A stretch of DNA of 64,000 nt from Agrostemma githago (lineage: Eukaryota > Streptophyta > Magnoliopsida > Caryophyllales > Caryophyllaceae), in contig OY288259.1 in NCBI GenBank assembly GCA_958450325.1, forward strand, positions 27,274,734 through 27,338,733, written 5' to 3'. The notes below the pieces were generated by a model. The model was not told the origin of the DNA. It was given only the letters and a program-made list of their open reading frames with translations, and made no database searches. Positions 1 through 9,990 of the stretch are shown here, one piece after another. How positions within the stretch are numbered: position 1 is the stretch's first letter; each line of letters opens with the position of its first letter. A program made the position numbers and the translations under genes.

Positions 1-2527
1 CCAAGTCGCTCTCAAATGGAATAGGATATGATGCTTACACTCGCACCCAAATCACATAATGCTCTCTCAATCTTCAAGTTGCCTATGGTGCACGGGATCG
101 AGAAACTACCCGGATCCTTCAACTTGGGAAGTGTAGAACCTTGAATGAGCTCGCTCACCTCTCTTGTGAATGCTATGGTCTCTTCCTTGACGACGGATCT
201 CTTCCTAGCCAAGATTTCTTTCATCAATCTGCCATATGTCGGGACTTGGGTAAGTAGCTCGGTAAAAGGGATACTCACATCCAACTTCTTCACAATATCA
301 AGGAACTTGTCATATTGAACATCCACCTTGGTCTTCATTTGCCTAGTTGGGAAAGGCAACTTGATGTGTACCTTGTCTTGCTCATTAGGGTTAGACTTTT
401 CAAATGACATTTTCCCTTTTCCTTTGTCTTTTCCTTGAAGTGGGGGAAGCTTGTTTTCATGGGGTCTCTCAATCTCCCACAAAACTTGCTCCTTCATTGG
501 GTTTCCCAAGGTTGAATTTTCTTGAATTGGAGATACAACTTCTTTCATTGCTTGTTGCTCACTAGGAAACACGAGGGAGTCATAAGATACACCACTCCTC
601 AAGGTAATAGCATTCACATGCTCAAATTTCGTCATTTCACCTTGAGGAGGTAGTTGCCCCTTTTGCCTTGAAGAGCTTCCCGAAGCTACTTGGGCTATTT
701 GGGTTTCGAGCATCTTCATATGAGAATCTCTTGCTATGTTCTCCCTTTGAAGATGAGCAAAGAGTTCTTGTTGGTTTCTTAGCCTCTCCATTTGGCTTCT
801 TTGCATTTCTTGATTATTCCTTTGTACATCCAACTTAGATTTTTGCATGTCAAAATCCCGAGGTGGAGATTGTGGATTGTGTGGAGTATCAGTAAGGGCT
901 AAGGGAGAGCCATAATCATGAATTGGAGACCGGCTCCATTGCTTGCTTTCTTATCGAGTACCTTGAGATCCTTGTTGTTGTTGATGGTTACCTTGGAACC
1001 CATGAGAGTTGCCTTGATTAAGGCCTTGAGTGTTACCATGGTTGTAGTTTTGATGCCCTTGGTTGTGTTGGTTCCCTTGGAAACCACTTTGATTGAAGTT
1101 CCCTTGATGGAACCCTTGATTGTTGTTGAAGGTACCTTGGTTATGTTGTTTGAAGTTGTTGAATGGCCTTGGGTTGCCTACATAACCTTGGTAGCCTTGG
1201 TTGTTGTCCCTTAAGGGAGGTGGAACATATGGACGGTGTTGTAGAGATTGTTGTTGGGAAGCTTGATGGGAAGCTTGGAACATGTGAGGATATGGGGCAC
1301 CTTGCTTGAACGCTTGAAAGGCGTTCACTTGCTCAATACTACCTCGACAGTGTAGAGGCTCATGTCCAAATATCCCGCAAATATCGCATATCCCATAATA
1401 AGATGTGGGAGATACAACTCCCAAAGCATTGACTTGTTGAATTGAATGTTGGTGGGAGACACTTGCACTTTGACCTTGATCAAAATGGCTTTGGAGCTTC
1501 TTGTCAATAAATTCCATGTGGGTTTTTAATTGTGCTCCAAGATCAATGCTTAATTGTGTAATGGCATCGATCTCGTGCCTTCCTCCTCGATTCGCCTTCC
1601 TAGGCCTTGAGTATTGGGAGTTGTGTACCGCCATCTCCTCGATTCTTGCCCAAGTTTGGTCATCATCTACCTCGGTAAACCTTCATTCGATCCCATGTTG
1701 AGTATGGCCCTCGAGTCTTCATATAACCCGTTCCAAAACTGTTGAACAAGGAACAACTATGATAGACCATGGTGAGGACAAGAGCGGATCAAGGCTTTGA
1801 ATCTTTCCCACGATTGATAGAGGCTTTCTTCATCACGTTGTTGAAATCCCGTGATAGAAACTCTCAATAGATTGGTCTTCTCCAGTGGATAAAATTGTTG
1901 GTAGAAAGCTAAGGCTAGCTTCTTCCAAGTATCAATACCGAGAGTCGTCTTGTCTAACCCTTTGAACCATTGCTTAGCCTTACCGATCAAGGAGAAAGGA
2001 AATAATACCCACCGTATTTGGTCTTGGGTTATTCCCGGTTGTGAGATAGCATCTCAATAGTCCGAAAAGGTTTCCATGTGTTGATGAGGATCTTCAGTTG
2101 GTAACCCGCTAAATTGACTTCTTTCGACCAATTGGATAAATGGCGTTTTTGCCACAAAATTGCCGGTATATGCGGGCGGTAAAGCGGTTGGACCGGGCAA
2201 AACGTCTTCCGTAAAGGTTGAATGAGAAGAGAACTTAGGCATTGTTGGATATGCTGGAGATGATGGTGTAGACGGTGTTGAAGTAGATGTAGAAGGAGAA
2301 CTAGATTAAGAGGAATGACTAGAAGTACCAAAAGGATTGATGAAATTCCCTTCGGCCGTCTCTCGAGGTGTCTCGTTCAAGTCGGATCCTTGAGCTTGTT
2401 CTTCAATGGTATTGCTAGTACTCGGTTGAGATGTCCTAACCCGATCAATCGTCCGTTGGCGAAAGTCTCTAAAGAGTCTCTCTGGCTCTAGATTGAAGAG
2501 AAAGAAGTCGCCTCTATTCCTAGGCAT
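1..2527 (-). pseudogene. Athila-like gag-protease, partial and broken
   Basis: The decayed structural polyprotein starts at the ATG near 2527 (MPRNRGDFF) and runs leftward. In order it shows an N-terminal segment with the L-E-P-E-R-L-F-R motif, a capsid-like domain at about 2242-1757 (motifs QWFKGLDK, AFYQQFYP, ESLYQSWERFK), a CCHC knuckle (C-x2-C-x4-H-x4-C) at 1388-1347, a Q/N/G-rich low-complexity stretch, a helical Q/E/R-rich stretch, and the start of a retropepsin (ALCDLGAS) at the left edge. An in-frame TAA lies near 2306 and several frame changes follow (near 2050, 1750 and 900), so no intact protein can be made. The family role would be virion-like particle assembly and polyprotein cleavage in the cytoplasm. 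The closest relative in the window is at 13074-16215. Confidence 0.85.
1347..1388 (-). other. CCHC zinc knuckle in gag
   Basis: The minus-strand translation CDICGIFGHEPLHC fits C-x2-C-x4-H-x4-C exactly. This is the nucleocapsid RNA-binding knuckle. All four metal-ligand residues are kept although the surrounding ORF is broken. Confidence 0.9.
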
Positions 2528-2730
2528 GCACTACGCACTTACAAACGTGAGAACACCTAGTGCTTTATGGGCACTAGGCAAAGACAATAAACGAGCACAA
2601 CGGAAGACAAAGAGAAAAGAAAGCTATGAAAACAAGAAAAACCTACAAAATATGCACAAGAGATAGAATAAGAGCACAAAAAGGGTAACTAAGACTATCT
2701 AAGAAGCAAACTAAGTCTAAACATGCACCG
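2528..2730 (-). other. Untranslated leader with conserved hairpin
   Basis: This is the leader between the PBS and the gag ATG of the minus-strand element. At 2556-2578 it contains a perfect 8-bp inverted repeat, CCTAGTGC and GCACTAGG, around a 7-nt loop. The same hairpin occurs in the three other leaders visible in the window. Nothing else is recognised. Confidence 0.7.
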
Positions 2731-2748
2731 TCCCCGGCAACGGCGCCA
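2731..2748 (-). other. Primer binding site, tRNA-Asp type
   Basis: The minus strand reads TGGCGCCGTTGCCGGGGA, complementary to the 3' end of plant tRNA-Asp including CCA. It lies three bases inside the LTR end, as expected for minus-strand cDNA priming. Confidence 0.92.
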
Positions 2749-2751
2749 AAT

Positions 2752-4365
2752 TGATAGTAGGGGAATTGCCGTGGGCCCTACCGATCAACTATCACCAACT
2801 AACCCTAACGGGTAGCTAGGGTAAGTCGGGTCGTATCCACATGGATGGTTATAGGTGTCTAGACTAGGTCTACCTAAAAACTAGGCTAAGTCACACAAAC
2901 AACACAAAGAGAAGTGAATTGACTAAGTATGATGGTAGCAATGAAATACGTATGACAAGAACTAAGTGAAGCAAATAAAGATTAAAGAAACTAACAAACT
3001 AGAGAAGATGATCGACTAAGGAGATAGAGAAATCAAATATGGGAAAGAGTAGGGTTAGGTTGGGTTCATAAGTGTAGTAGGATAATTGGGAGGTCAAGGG
3101 TACAGGTTTCTCCTAGTCACTAAGGTCGGTTTGCGCTCTCGCGCCAAAGCCTAAGTCCGCACTCTCGTGTCAAAGACTAGACCCGAATACTCATGCAAAG
3201 TATTACCCAAAACACAAGCATTCAACCACAAATCAATAACAAAATGAGAAGATTAAAACAAGTATGAGAAGCATGGCCACTACAACTCAAACAAGCAATT
3301 CGACAAACACATAGAGTGCTCAACATGTGACTAGTAACAAAGATTCCACCTTTTCCCTTAATCAAACCCTGATTACCCAGAATCCACACTTAATCCCCCT
3401 ACTAACCCCACAATGAGTCTACTCACTCATAATGAAACTAAATCTAACACTATAAAGAGAAATCAACATAAATAACAAAACATCCATTATGAACTAACAA
3501 GAACAATAAACAATATGTAAAGATTACAACTTGAAAGATTAACAAAGATTAAGAGAAAAGAGATTATACCATATAACAAGGGGATAAAAAGATGAGAACT
3601 TGCATTAATAAGAAAAATCCAAACAATCTCCCAAGGTTGTCAATCTTGGATGAGTCTTCAAGAATCTCCTTAATACAAGACTAATTAACTAGATTAATCT
3701 AAGATTAACAAAAGTTTAATGAAATATTAATCTAATGAGAGGAGGAACTAAATCTAGGGTTTAGAGTAATGTAGGAGGGTCTAAGATAATGTGTGGTACT
3801 TAAACAATACAAGGGAGGAGTATTTATAAGGTTACAAGAGTGAAGGAGGAGGAAAGAAGAGGCGCGAGCTTCAGCTCTCTCTTCCCGACCGGGAAGACAT
3901 TTGGTCTCGGCCGGAAAGGTGGTCCAGACCGGGACGGTTCATGGTCTCGGCCGGGAAGGCCTAAACAGAAGTCGTTCCAATTGTGCACTCCTTCCCGACC
4001 AGGAAGGATGCTCTTCCCGCCCGGGAAGGGTCTGTAGGCCTCCATTATGAACTCTAAGGTCCCTCCTTGCTTCTCATGGGCTTCTCATCGACTCTCGGAG
4101 CTCGGGATCGAGTCTAAGGGGCTCGGGAATGGGTCCCAAGGTCTCGGGATCGAACCTAAGGCACCGAGTGATCGTTCCTTCTCCTCGTTGGCTCCAAAAG
4201 TGTATGAAACGAGTCGGAATCGTTCCAATTCTCCATGAATGGTCTTGGGAACCTAAAACGAACTAGAAGAAGCATGAGTAGCCCAGAAATAGCTCCAAAG
4301 AGCGATTTCACAAGAAAAAACTGGACCAAACACAACAAATTAGGCACTACAAACTACACTTATTA
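2752..4365 (-). repeat. 5' LTR of the Athila-like element at 1-4365
   Basis: The plus strand reads TGATAGTAGGGG at the PBS side and ACTACACTTATTA at the outer end; other copies end in TTATCA, so the terminal CA has mutated to TA. It contains TATA-like ATTTATAAGG near 3822, a cluster of CCCG-NN-CGGG palindromes at 3885-4030, and GGGCTCTCGC-like R/U5 repeats. Length is about 1.61 kb, as in the other copies. Confidence 0.88.
3885..4030. repeat. CCCG-NN-CGGG palindrome cluster (U3)
   Basis: There are about six units, some degenerate, for example CTTCCCGACCGGGAAG and CTTCCCGCCCGGGAAG. The cluster sits just upstream of the LTR TATA-like box when read on the minus strand. Confidence 0.75.
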
Positions 4366-4636
4366 ACTCTCTACTCTCCTACGTGCATCTTTTCATGGCC
4401 TGCTTGTCACGTGAAATCGCGTGCAAAGAATGTAAACACAACTACTTTCACGACAAATCTTACTTGTCTTTAAACAACCGACGTAGCAAAAGGTACAGGG
4501 TTAGAACAACGGATGTTACAGTATTTCCACCACAACAAAAGAACTAGGATATCAGCCCACCGATTGATTAGTAGAGGTCGCTATAGTGCGGGCGGGATTG
4601 GGTGTTGACATCAAACGGATGCTGGCTTCCCAATAC
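4366..4636. other. Unassigned sequence between Athila LTR and Tat LTR end
   Basis: No ORF, repeat or recognisable motif was found. By position it should be the upstream part of the Tat-1 5' LTR, but it does not resemble the matching part of the Tat LTR at 35855-36121. It is either a divergent LTR subtype or a remnant of another element. Confidence 0.4.
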
Positions 4637-4811
4637 GTACCCTCACCCCTTACTCAGAATCGACGGTTTCCAGATGTCCGAAACCATTGACAATGAGAGT
4701 CATGCAGGCATGGAGTGCTTAAGGGTACAAGTCTTTATCTTTAGGTCCCGTGCCACTCAACTTTAAGCCGGCAAGGGATCAAAGTTGACTTGAACGGTTT
4801 CCGAGTCCCCA
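4637..4811 (+). repeat. 3' end of Tat-1 5' LTR
   Basis: It is nearly identical to 36122-36300 at the end of the complete Tat LTR, and ends in CCCCA twelve bases before the primer site. The upstream part of this LTR is not recognisable. Confidence 0.7.
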
Positions 4812-4823
4812 TAATTGACTCGG

Positions 4824-4835
4824 TGGCGACTCCAC
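4824..4835 (+). other. Tat primer binding site
   Basis: TGGCGACTCCAC lies directly downstream of the LTR end, at the same spacing as at 36313. Ogre/Tat elements are generally primed by tRNA-Arg; I infer that tRNA here but cannot verify it. Confidence 0.6.
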
Positions 4836-5360
4836 AAATCGGCAACAACTTCAGTTCACTAAAAAGGTCGCCTTACCAAACAAATCGGCCTTTAAACATT
4901 TACAATCACAACTCGATCGATTCCCAAACAGAAACACGGGTGCCCCCACCCGTCTAGTACAAGTCCGGATCGTCATCCAAATCGAGGTCCGAAACATCGC
5001 CCCGTACACGAGATCAGACCGGCCCCCGGCAGGGAGGGGGCTGCGTAAGTGGCCGCCGGCACACGTTGAAAAACAAGGGTCAGTCCCGCGCGGGCGCGCG
5101 TGGGGCGACGGGCGGTGCGGACGGACGTCCACAGTTTGGCGACTACGATCCGCTGGGGATTTGGAAACAAGTTTCCAGCGGTGGTGTAACTTGAACGAGG
5201 TCAGTGAAGCCCATTTTTTAGTTCCTAGTTGTGGTCACTGTAGGTTTTGGCCCTAAAAAGCCCACCCTAACAGATATCAGGACCAATCGACCTCTTCACG
5301 ATAAGATCTTTAGGGACACGCGGAGAGATCCTCGATTGACGCTCCGGCTGCCTAACGGGT
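4836..5360 (+). other. Tat-1 leader, first part
   Basis: This is noncoding leader. Positions 4836-5136 match 36325-36620 almost base for base. A second TTTGGCGACTACGATCCGC motif follows near 5135. The leader is cut at 5360 by the inserted LTR structure. Confidence 0.6.
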
Positions 5361-6886
5361 TGATAAGTGTAGTTTGTAGTGCTTATTTGTTGTGTTTTGG
5401 TCCCATTTTCCTTGTGGAATCGCTCCTTGAGAGCGATTTATGGGTTTCTTATGCTTCCTTTAGTTCGTTTCAGGTTCCCGAGACCGATTTGGAAGAGTTG
5501 GAGCAATTCCGACTCGATACATACACATTTTGGAGCCAACGGAGTAAAGGAACGATGACTCGATGCCTTGGAATCGACCCCGAGACCTTGGGACCCAATC
5601 CCGAGCCTCCGAGACCCGATCCCGAGTCCCGAGCCTCCGAGACCCGATCCCGGGTCCCGAGCCTCCGAGACCCGAGAATCGATGAGAAACCCATGAGAAG
5701 CAAGGAGGGACCGAAAGAAGCTTAAAGGAGGCCTACAAGGCTCAATCGGAACCGGTTGAGGTGCACAAAAGAGAGGTGTTCTGTGAAGGGTCCATCCCGA
5801 ACGGGACCAACTCATCCCGAACGGGATGAGCCCTTTTCAGGCCGCACTCCTTTCTTTCTTCTCCTTTGTAACCCTATATATACTCTTCCCTTGTTTTGTT
5901 AATGAGAAGTTAGACATTAGAGACAAAACCCTAGATAATTTTAGCATAGATTAGCATAGATTAGTGTAGATTAGTCCTTAGATTATCGTTAATCCTAGAT
6001 TAGTACTTGTAATTTGGGAATTCTTCAAGATCTTCACCAAGCTTGACAAACTTGGATGTTTGTTTTGGGTTCTTCCATTTATGCAAGTTTCTTTCTTTCT
6101 TTCTTCTCTAGTATGGTATAATCTCCTGTTCCTTCTTCTTAATCTTGTTTTTATCATTCAAGTTTGATTCTTTAGTTCTTGTTTAGTGTTTTGTTCATTG
6201 TTAGATTAGTTTCTTCATGTTTATTTTGATTGTTGTTTTGATTCCTCTTGTTAGTGTTAATTCTAGATTAGATATGTTAGAGTAGCTTTCTTGCTAGGGT
6301 TAGTAAGGTGATTAGGGTGTTAATTGGATGATTAAGGGATTGTTGGAGATGTTGGTGGAAGATTTGGGTTTCCTCTTGGTTTGATGCATATCACATGTTT
6401 GTTGAAATGCTTGAATGACTAGTATGTGCATGTGCTTGTTTTTCTTGCTTTTCTCTTGTGGGTGATAGTTTGTTTGTGGGTTTGGTTCCCTCATTAAGTT
6501 GCGAGAGCCCGGTGAGGACGACCCCTAGGTCGGTCTAAGTTGCGAGAGCCCGGATTCGACCTAGGCCCCGATATCACGCTAGTAACCCCGCTTGTCATGT
6601 GTGTCGCCGAGATGGGTTCTAGGTGGAACCTCTAGGTGAGTCTAAGTTGCGAGAGCGCGGGCATTACCTAGATTACCTTACTACCTCCTTCACTCTAGTC
6701 CTCCCTTGACCATTCCGTTACCCCTTTGACCCCGACCTAATCCTAGCCTGTTTCCTTTGTTTGTTTTCTTGCTTTAGACCTAGCTTAGTCTTAGCCTTCT
6801 CCCCTTAGAATAGTTTGTCTTGAACATAGTCCTAGACCGTAGCATACCTTAGTCCGACCTCCCGTCCCTGTGGATTCGACCCGACT
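5361..6886 (+). repeat. Athila-like LTR, 3'-truncated
   Basis: It starts TGATAAGTGTAG. TATA box CCCTATATATACTC is near 5873-5886. R/U5 carries three copies of AAGTTGCGAGAGCCCGG (6496, 6537 and a variant at 6644). Three 28-bp minisatellite units start at 5603, 5631 and 5659. Sequence stops after GACCCGACTT; intact LTRs continue about 90 bp to CCCATCA. Confidence 0.85.
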
Positions 6887-7575
6887 TGAAGATCTTGAAG
6901 AATTCCCAAATTACAAGTACTAATCTAGGATTAACGATAATCTAAGGACTAATCTACACTAATCTATGCTAATCTATGCTAAAATTATCTAGGGTTTTGT
7001 CTCTAATGTCTAACTTCTCATTAACAAAACAAGGGAAGAGTATATATAGGGTTACAAAGGAGAAGAAAGAAAGGAGTGCGGCCTGACAAGGGCTCATCCC
7101 GTTTGGGTTGAGTTGGTCCCGTTTGGGATGGACCCTTCACAGAACACCTCTCTTTTGTGCACCTCAACCGGTTCCGGTTGAGCCTTGTAGGCCTCCTTTA
7201 AGCTTCTTTCGGTCCCTCCTTGCTTCTCATGGGTTTCTCATCGATTCTCGGGTCTCGGGATCGGGTCTCGGAGGCTCGGGACCCGGGATCGGGTCTCAGA
7301 GGCTCGGGACTCGGGATCGGGTCTCGGAGGCTCGGGATTGGGTCCCAAAGTCTCGGGGTCGATCCCAAGGCATCGAGTTATCGTTCCTTTACTCCGTTGG
7401 CTCCAAAATGTGTATGTATCGAGTCGGAATCGCTCCAACTCTTCCAAATCGGTCTCGGGAACCTGAAACGAACTAAAGGAAGCATAAGAAACCCATAAAT
7501 CGCTCTCAAGGAGCGATTCCACAAGGAAAATGGGACCAAAACACAACAAATAAGCACTACAAACTACACTTATCA
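6887..7575 (-). repeat. Inverted LTR fragment, arm of a large palindrome
   Basis: It is the reverse complement of 5361-6036 with few differences, including the three-unit minisatellite (7255-7340), the TATA box near 7045 and the palindrome pair at 7094-7134. The arms, about 680 bp each, are separated by roughly 850 bp of LTR. Confidence 0.85.
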
Positions 7576-8176
7576 ACTCCCCCACACTTAACCCTTACTC
7601 GCCCTCGAGTAAGCACATACTATCTACTAAACTATCCGAGTGGGTATTAGCGCACCCTACGCCCCTTCAACTCACGCGAGTGCACTTAGAGGAAAAGTGT
7701 ACTCCGCAAGGCAAGTCGGGTCTTGCGACAAAACTGTGGATGCAACCGGACACAAAGCACATAAACAAACAAACACACAAACAAACACATAGACGGTTGC
7801 ACCCAAAACAAAAGAAATACCGCTTCCCTCTAAAGGCGGTGAAAGAAGCACCGGTTTAGGACTCGCGGTAAGCGACAACGTTCCCAAGCTAGCAATACAA
7901 ACCAAGGTGGACTAAACCCTAATAGTATGACGATAAAGCAACAAAAACGTTGGTAACTCACCTAGGTCCTCCTAACTTTCTAAAAACGTACTACGGGACG
8001 ATCGGCGGAGTGGAAAAGTGAGGAACCACGGTGTTAGTCGACACTGTAGGTAAGTGAGACCCCACCCCCTTTAGCGTGAGCCAAGAGGGTCGTCCTGTGT
8101 CCAAAACCGCCTAACTAGTCCAAGTAAAAAGGTGGAAATATGCAAAATGAGGGAAGACCGACTAATGCCGCTATCA
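7576..8176 (-). other. Polypurine tract and 3' internal fragment, Athila-like
   Basis: On the minus strand this is the end of an internal region, finishing in the polypurine tract (GTGTGGGGGAGT, plus positions 7576-7587) just before the LTR. It matches 9991-10610 closely and breaks off at GCTATCA. No gene is seen. Confidence 0.8.
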
Positions 8177-8364
8177 CGCGTACCCCGCGGGAATAATAAG
8201 CGGATAGTTCCGAACGAACGGTATGACACTCGTCTCCTAAGATAGTTGTCAATACCTAAGTAAAGACTATCCATGGGCAGTAGCCTACCCTAACTTACCC
8301 GTGTCTGCATCCTGCATGAATGTATGAATTCCTACTTATGTGTAGCGTGTTTGAACAATCCAAC
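8177..8364 (+). other. Tat-1 leader, middle part
   Basis: A short noncoding stretch between two insertions. It ends in CCAAC, the target-site copy of the next element. It is assigned to the Tat-1 leader by position only. Confidence 0.45.
8360..8364. repeat. TSD CCAAC, left copy
   Basis: CCAAC directly precedes the LTR at 8365. The identical 5-mer follows the other LTR at 18089-18093. Confidence 0.92.
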
Positions 8365-9990
8365 TGATGGAAGGATTTGTCGTGGGTCCAACTGTCAATA
8401 ATAAACCGACTATTCCTAGTGGGTAGCTAGGGCAAGTAGGGTCGATATCCACGGGGACGGTATGATAAAGTCTAGACTAAGTCCACTAAAAACGAGACTA
8501 AATTACCAAACAAACACAAAGAGAATGATAAATAGTAAACTATTATGGTTGGAGATGAAGGAAGTGGACTAACGATAACTATCTAAAACGATGCTAAAAT
8601 GGGATAACTAATGGTCGAACTAACAAGTAAACTAGAAGAAACGATGACTAACTAAGAAGTTGAGATCAAATATGAAAGGGAGTGGGGTAGGTCGGGTTCA
8701 TAAGTGTAGATGGGTAATTGGGTGATCAAGGGTATAGGTGTCTCCTAGTTGCTAGAGTCGGTCCGGGCTCTCGCTACGTAGACCGATGTCAAGGTAGGTC
8801 CGGGCTCTCGCTACGTAGACCAATGTCCGCACTTTCGTGACAAAGACAATTCTCAACACATTCACATAATAGACAAGCAATGAGAAGATGAGCACAAGTA
8901 TGGGAAGAATTGCCACTACAACTCACACAAGCAATTCAACAAACACATAGAGTGTCCAATTTGTGACTAACAACAAAGATTCACCCTTTTCCCCTAATCA
9001 ACCCTAATCACCCATAATCTACCCCTAATCCCCCTACTAACCCCACAAGGAGACTACTCACTCATTATCAAACTACCCATAACAACAATAAGAGAAAACA
9101 ACATGATAAACCAAACATCCATTTGAACAACAAGAACAATAACAATAAACACAATATAAAGATTCAAACTTGATTAAATAAACAAGAACAAGAGTAAAGA
9201 AAGTTATACCAACAACAAGAGGAAGAAAAAGATGCAATCTTGTATAAATAAGAACCCAAATCAACTCCAAGGATGTCAAGCTTGGGGCAATCATCAAGAA
9301 CCCACTTAATACAAGGACTAATTAAACTAGATTAACTAAAGATTACAAAGATTAAAGGAAGATTAAACTAAGTGGATGAACTCTAAATCTAGAGTTTATG
9401 AGTTGTAGAGAGGCTTAAGAGAGTCTAATGTATGATAAGATACTTAAACAATACAAGAGGGAAGTATTTATATGGGTACAAGAATGAAGGAGGAAGAAAT
9501 AAGTGAAGCGCGGCTGCCAGCTCTTCGTCCCGCCCGGGACGGTGTGGTCCCGACCGAGACGGTCTGGTCCCGGCCGGGACGGGCTCATCACAGTAGCATC
9601 TTCAATTGTGCACCCCATCCCGGACGGGTTGAGGCCTTCCCGACCGGGATGGGTCTTGTAGGCCTCCCTTATGCTCCTTTTGGTCCCTCCTTACCTCTCA
9701 TGGGTTTCTCATCGATTCTTGGGACTCGGTATTGGGTCTCGGAGGCTCGGGATTGGGTCCCAAGGTCTCGGGGTCGATTCCAAGGCATTGAGTCATCGTT
9801 CCTTTACCTCGTTGGCTCCAAAAAGTGTATGTATTGAGTCGGAATCGCTCCAAATCTTCGTGAATGGTCTCGGGAACCTGAAACGAGCTAGAGGAAGCAT
9901 AAGAAGCCCATAAACCGCTTCCAAGGAGTGATTCCACAAGGAAAATGGGACTTAAACACAACAATTAGGCACTACAAACTACACTTATCA
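8365..9990 (-). repeat. 3' LTR of element 8365-18088
   Basis: Plus-strand ends are TGATGGAAGG and ACACTTATCA, 1626 bp. TATA-like TATTTATATGGG is near 9466; a palindrome cluster lies at 9527-9655; two GGGCTCTCGCTACGTAGAC repeats are at 8766 and 8799. Confidence 0.93.
9527..9655. repeat. CCCG-NN-CGGG palindrome cluster (U3 of 3' LTR)
   Basis: Units include CGTCCCGCCCGGGACG, GTCCCGGCCGGGAC and CATCCCGGACGGGTTG. There is one unit fewer than in the partner LTR at 17600-17750. Confidence 0.8.

Larger units (their letters stand above)
1..4365 (-). mobile_element. Athila-like Ty3/gypsy retrotransposon, 5' part, minus strand
   Basis: Reading the minus strand, a 5' LTR (4365 to 2752) is followed by a tRNA-Asp primer site, a short leader and a decayed gag-protease region that leaves the window at position 1. 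The order LTR, PBS, gag, protease is that of a Ty3/gypsy element. The gag with one CCHC knuckle, the protease motif D-L-G-A-S and the tRNA-Asp PBS are typical of the Athila lineage. The 3' half and 3' LTR are outside the window, so the TSD cannot be checked and I cannot tell whether pol is present. Confidence 0.88.
5361..8176. mobile_element. Rearranged Athila-like element with inverted LTRs
   Basis: A + LTR (5361-6886) that lacks its last roughly 90 bp is joined directly to an inverted LTR fragment (6887-7575). That fragment continues into the polypurine tract and 3' internal region in minus orientation (7576-8176). The outer ends are TGATAAG and CTATCA. The flanks are CGGGT (5356-5360) and CGCGT (8177-8181), four of five matching, so the chimera may have integrated as a unit. 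No coding region remains. Confidence 0.7.

Noticed and set aside
2731..2748. Possible tRNA-Asp gene
   Set aside because: Only the 18 bases complementary to the tRNA 3' end are present, next to an LTR; no cloverleaf follows. The same holds for 16422, 39087 and 60426.
5231..5725. 164-codon ORF, and similar ORFs at 7238-7585, 9698-9964, 17796-18062 and 58840-59106
   Set aside because: They read through the LTR start and its G/C-rich minisatellite. They occur in all LTRs in several frames and match no protein family.
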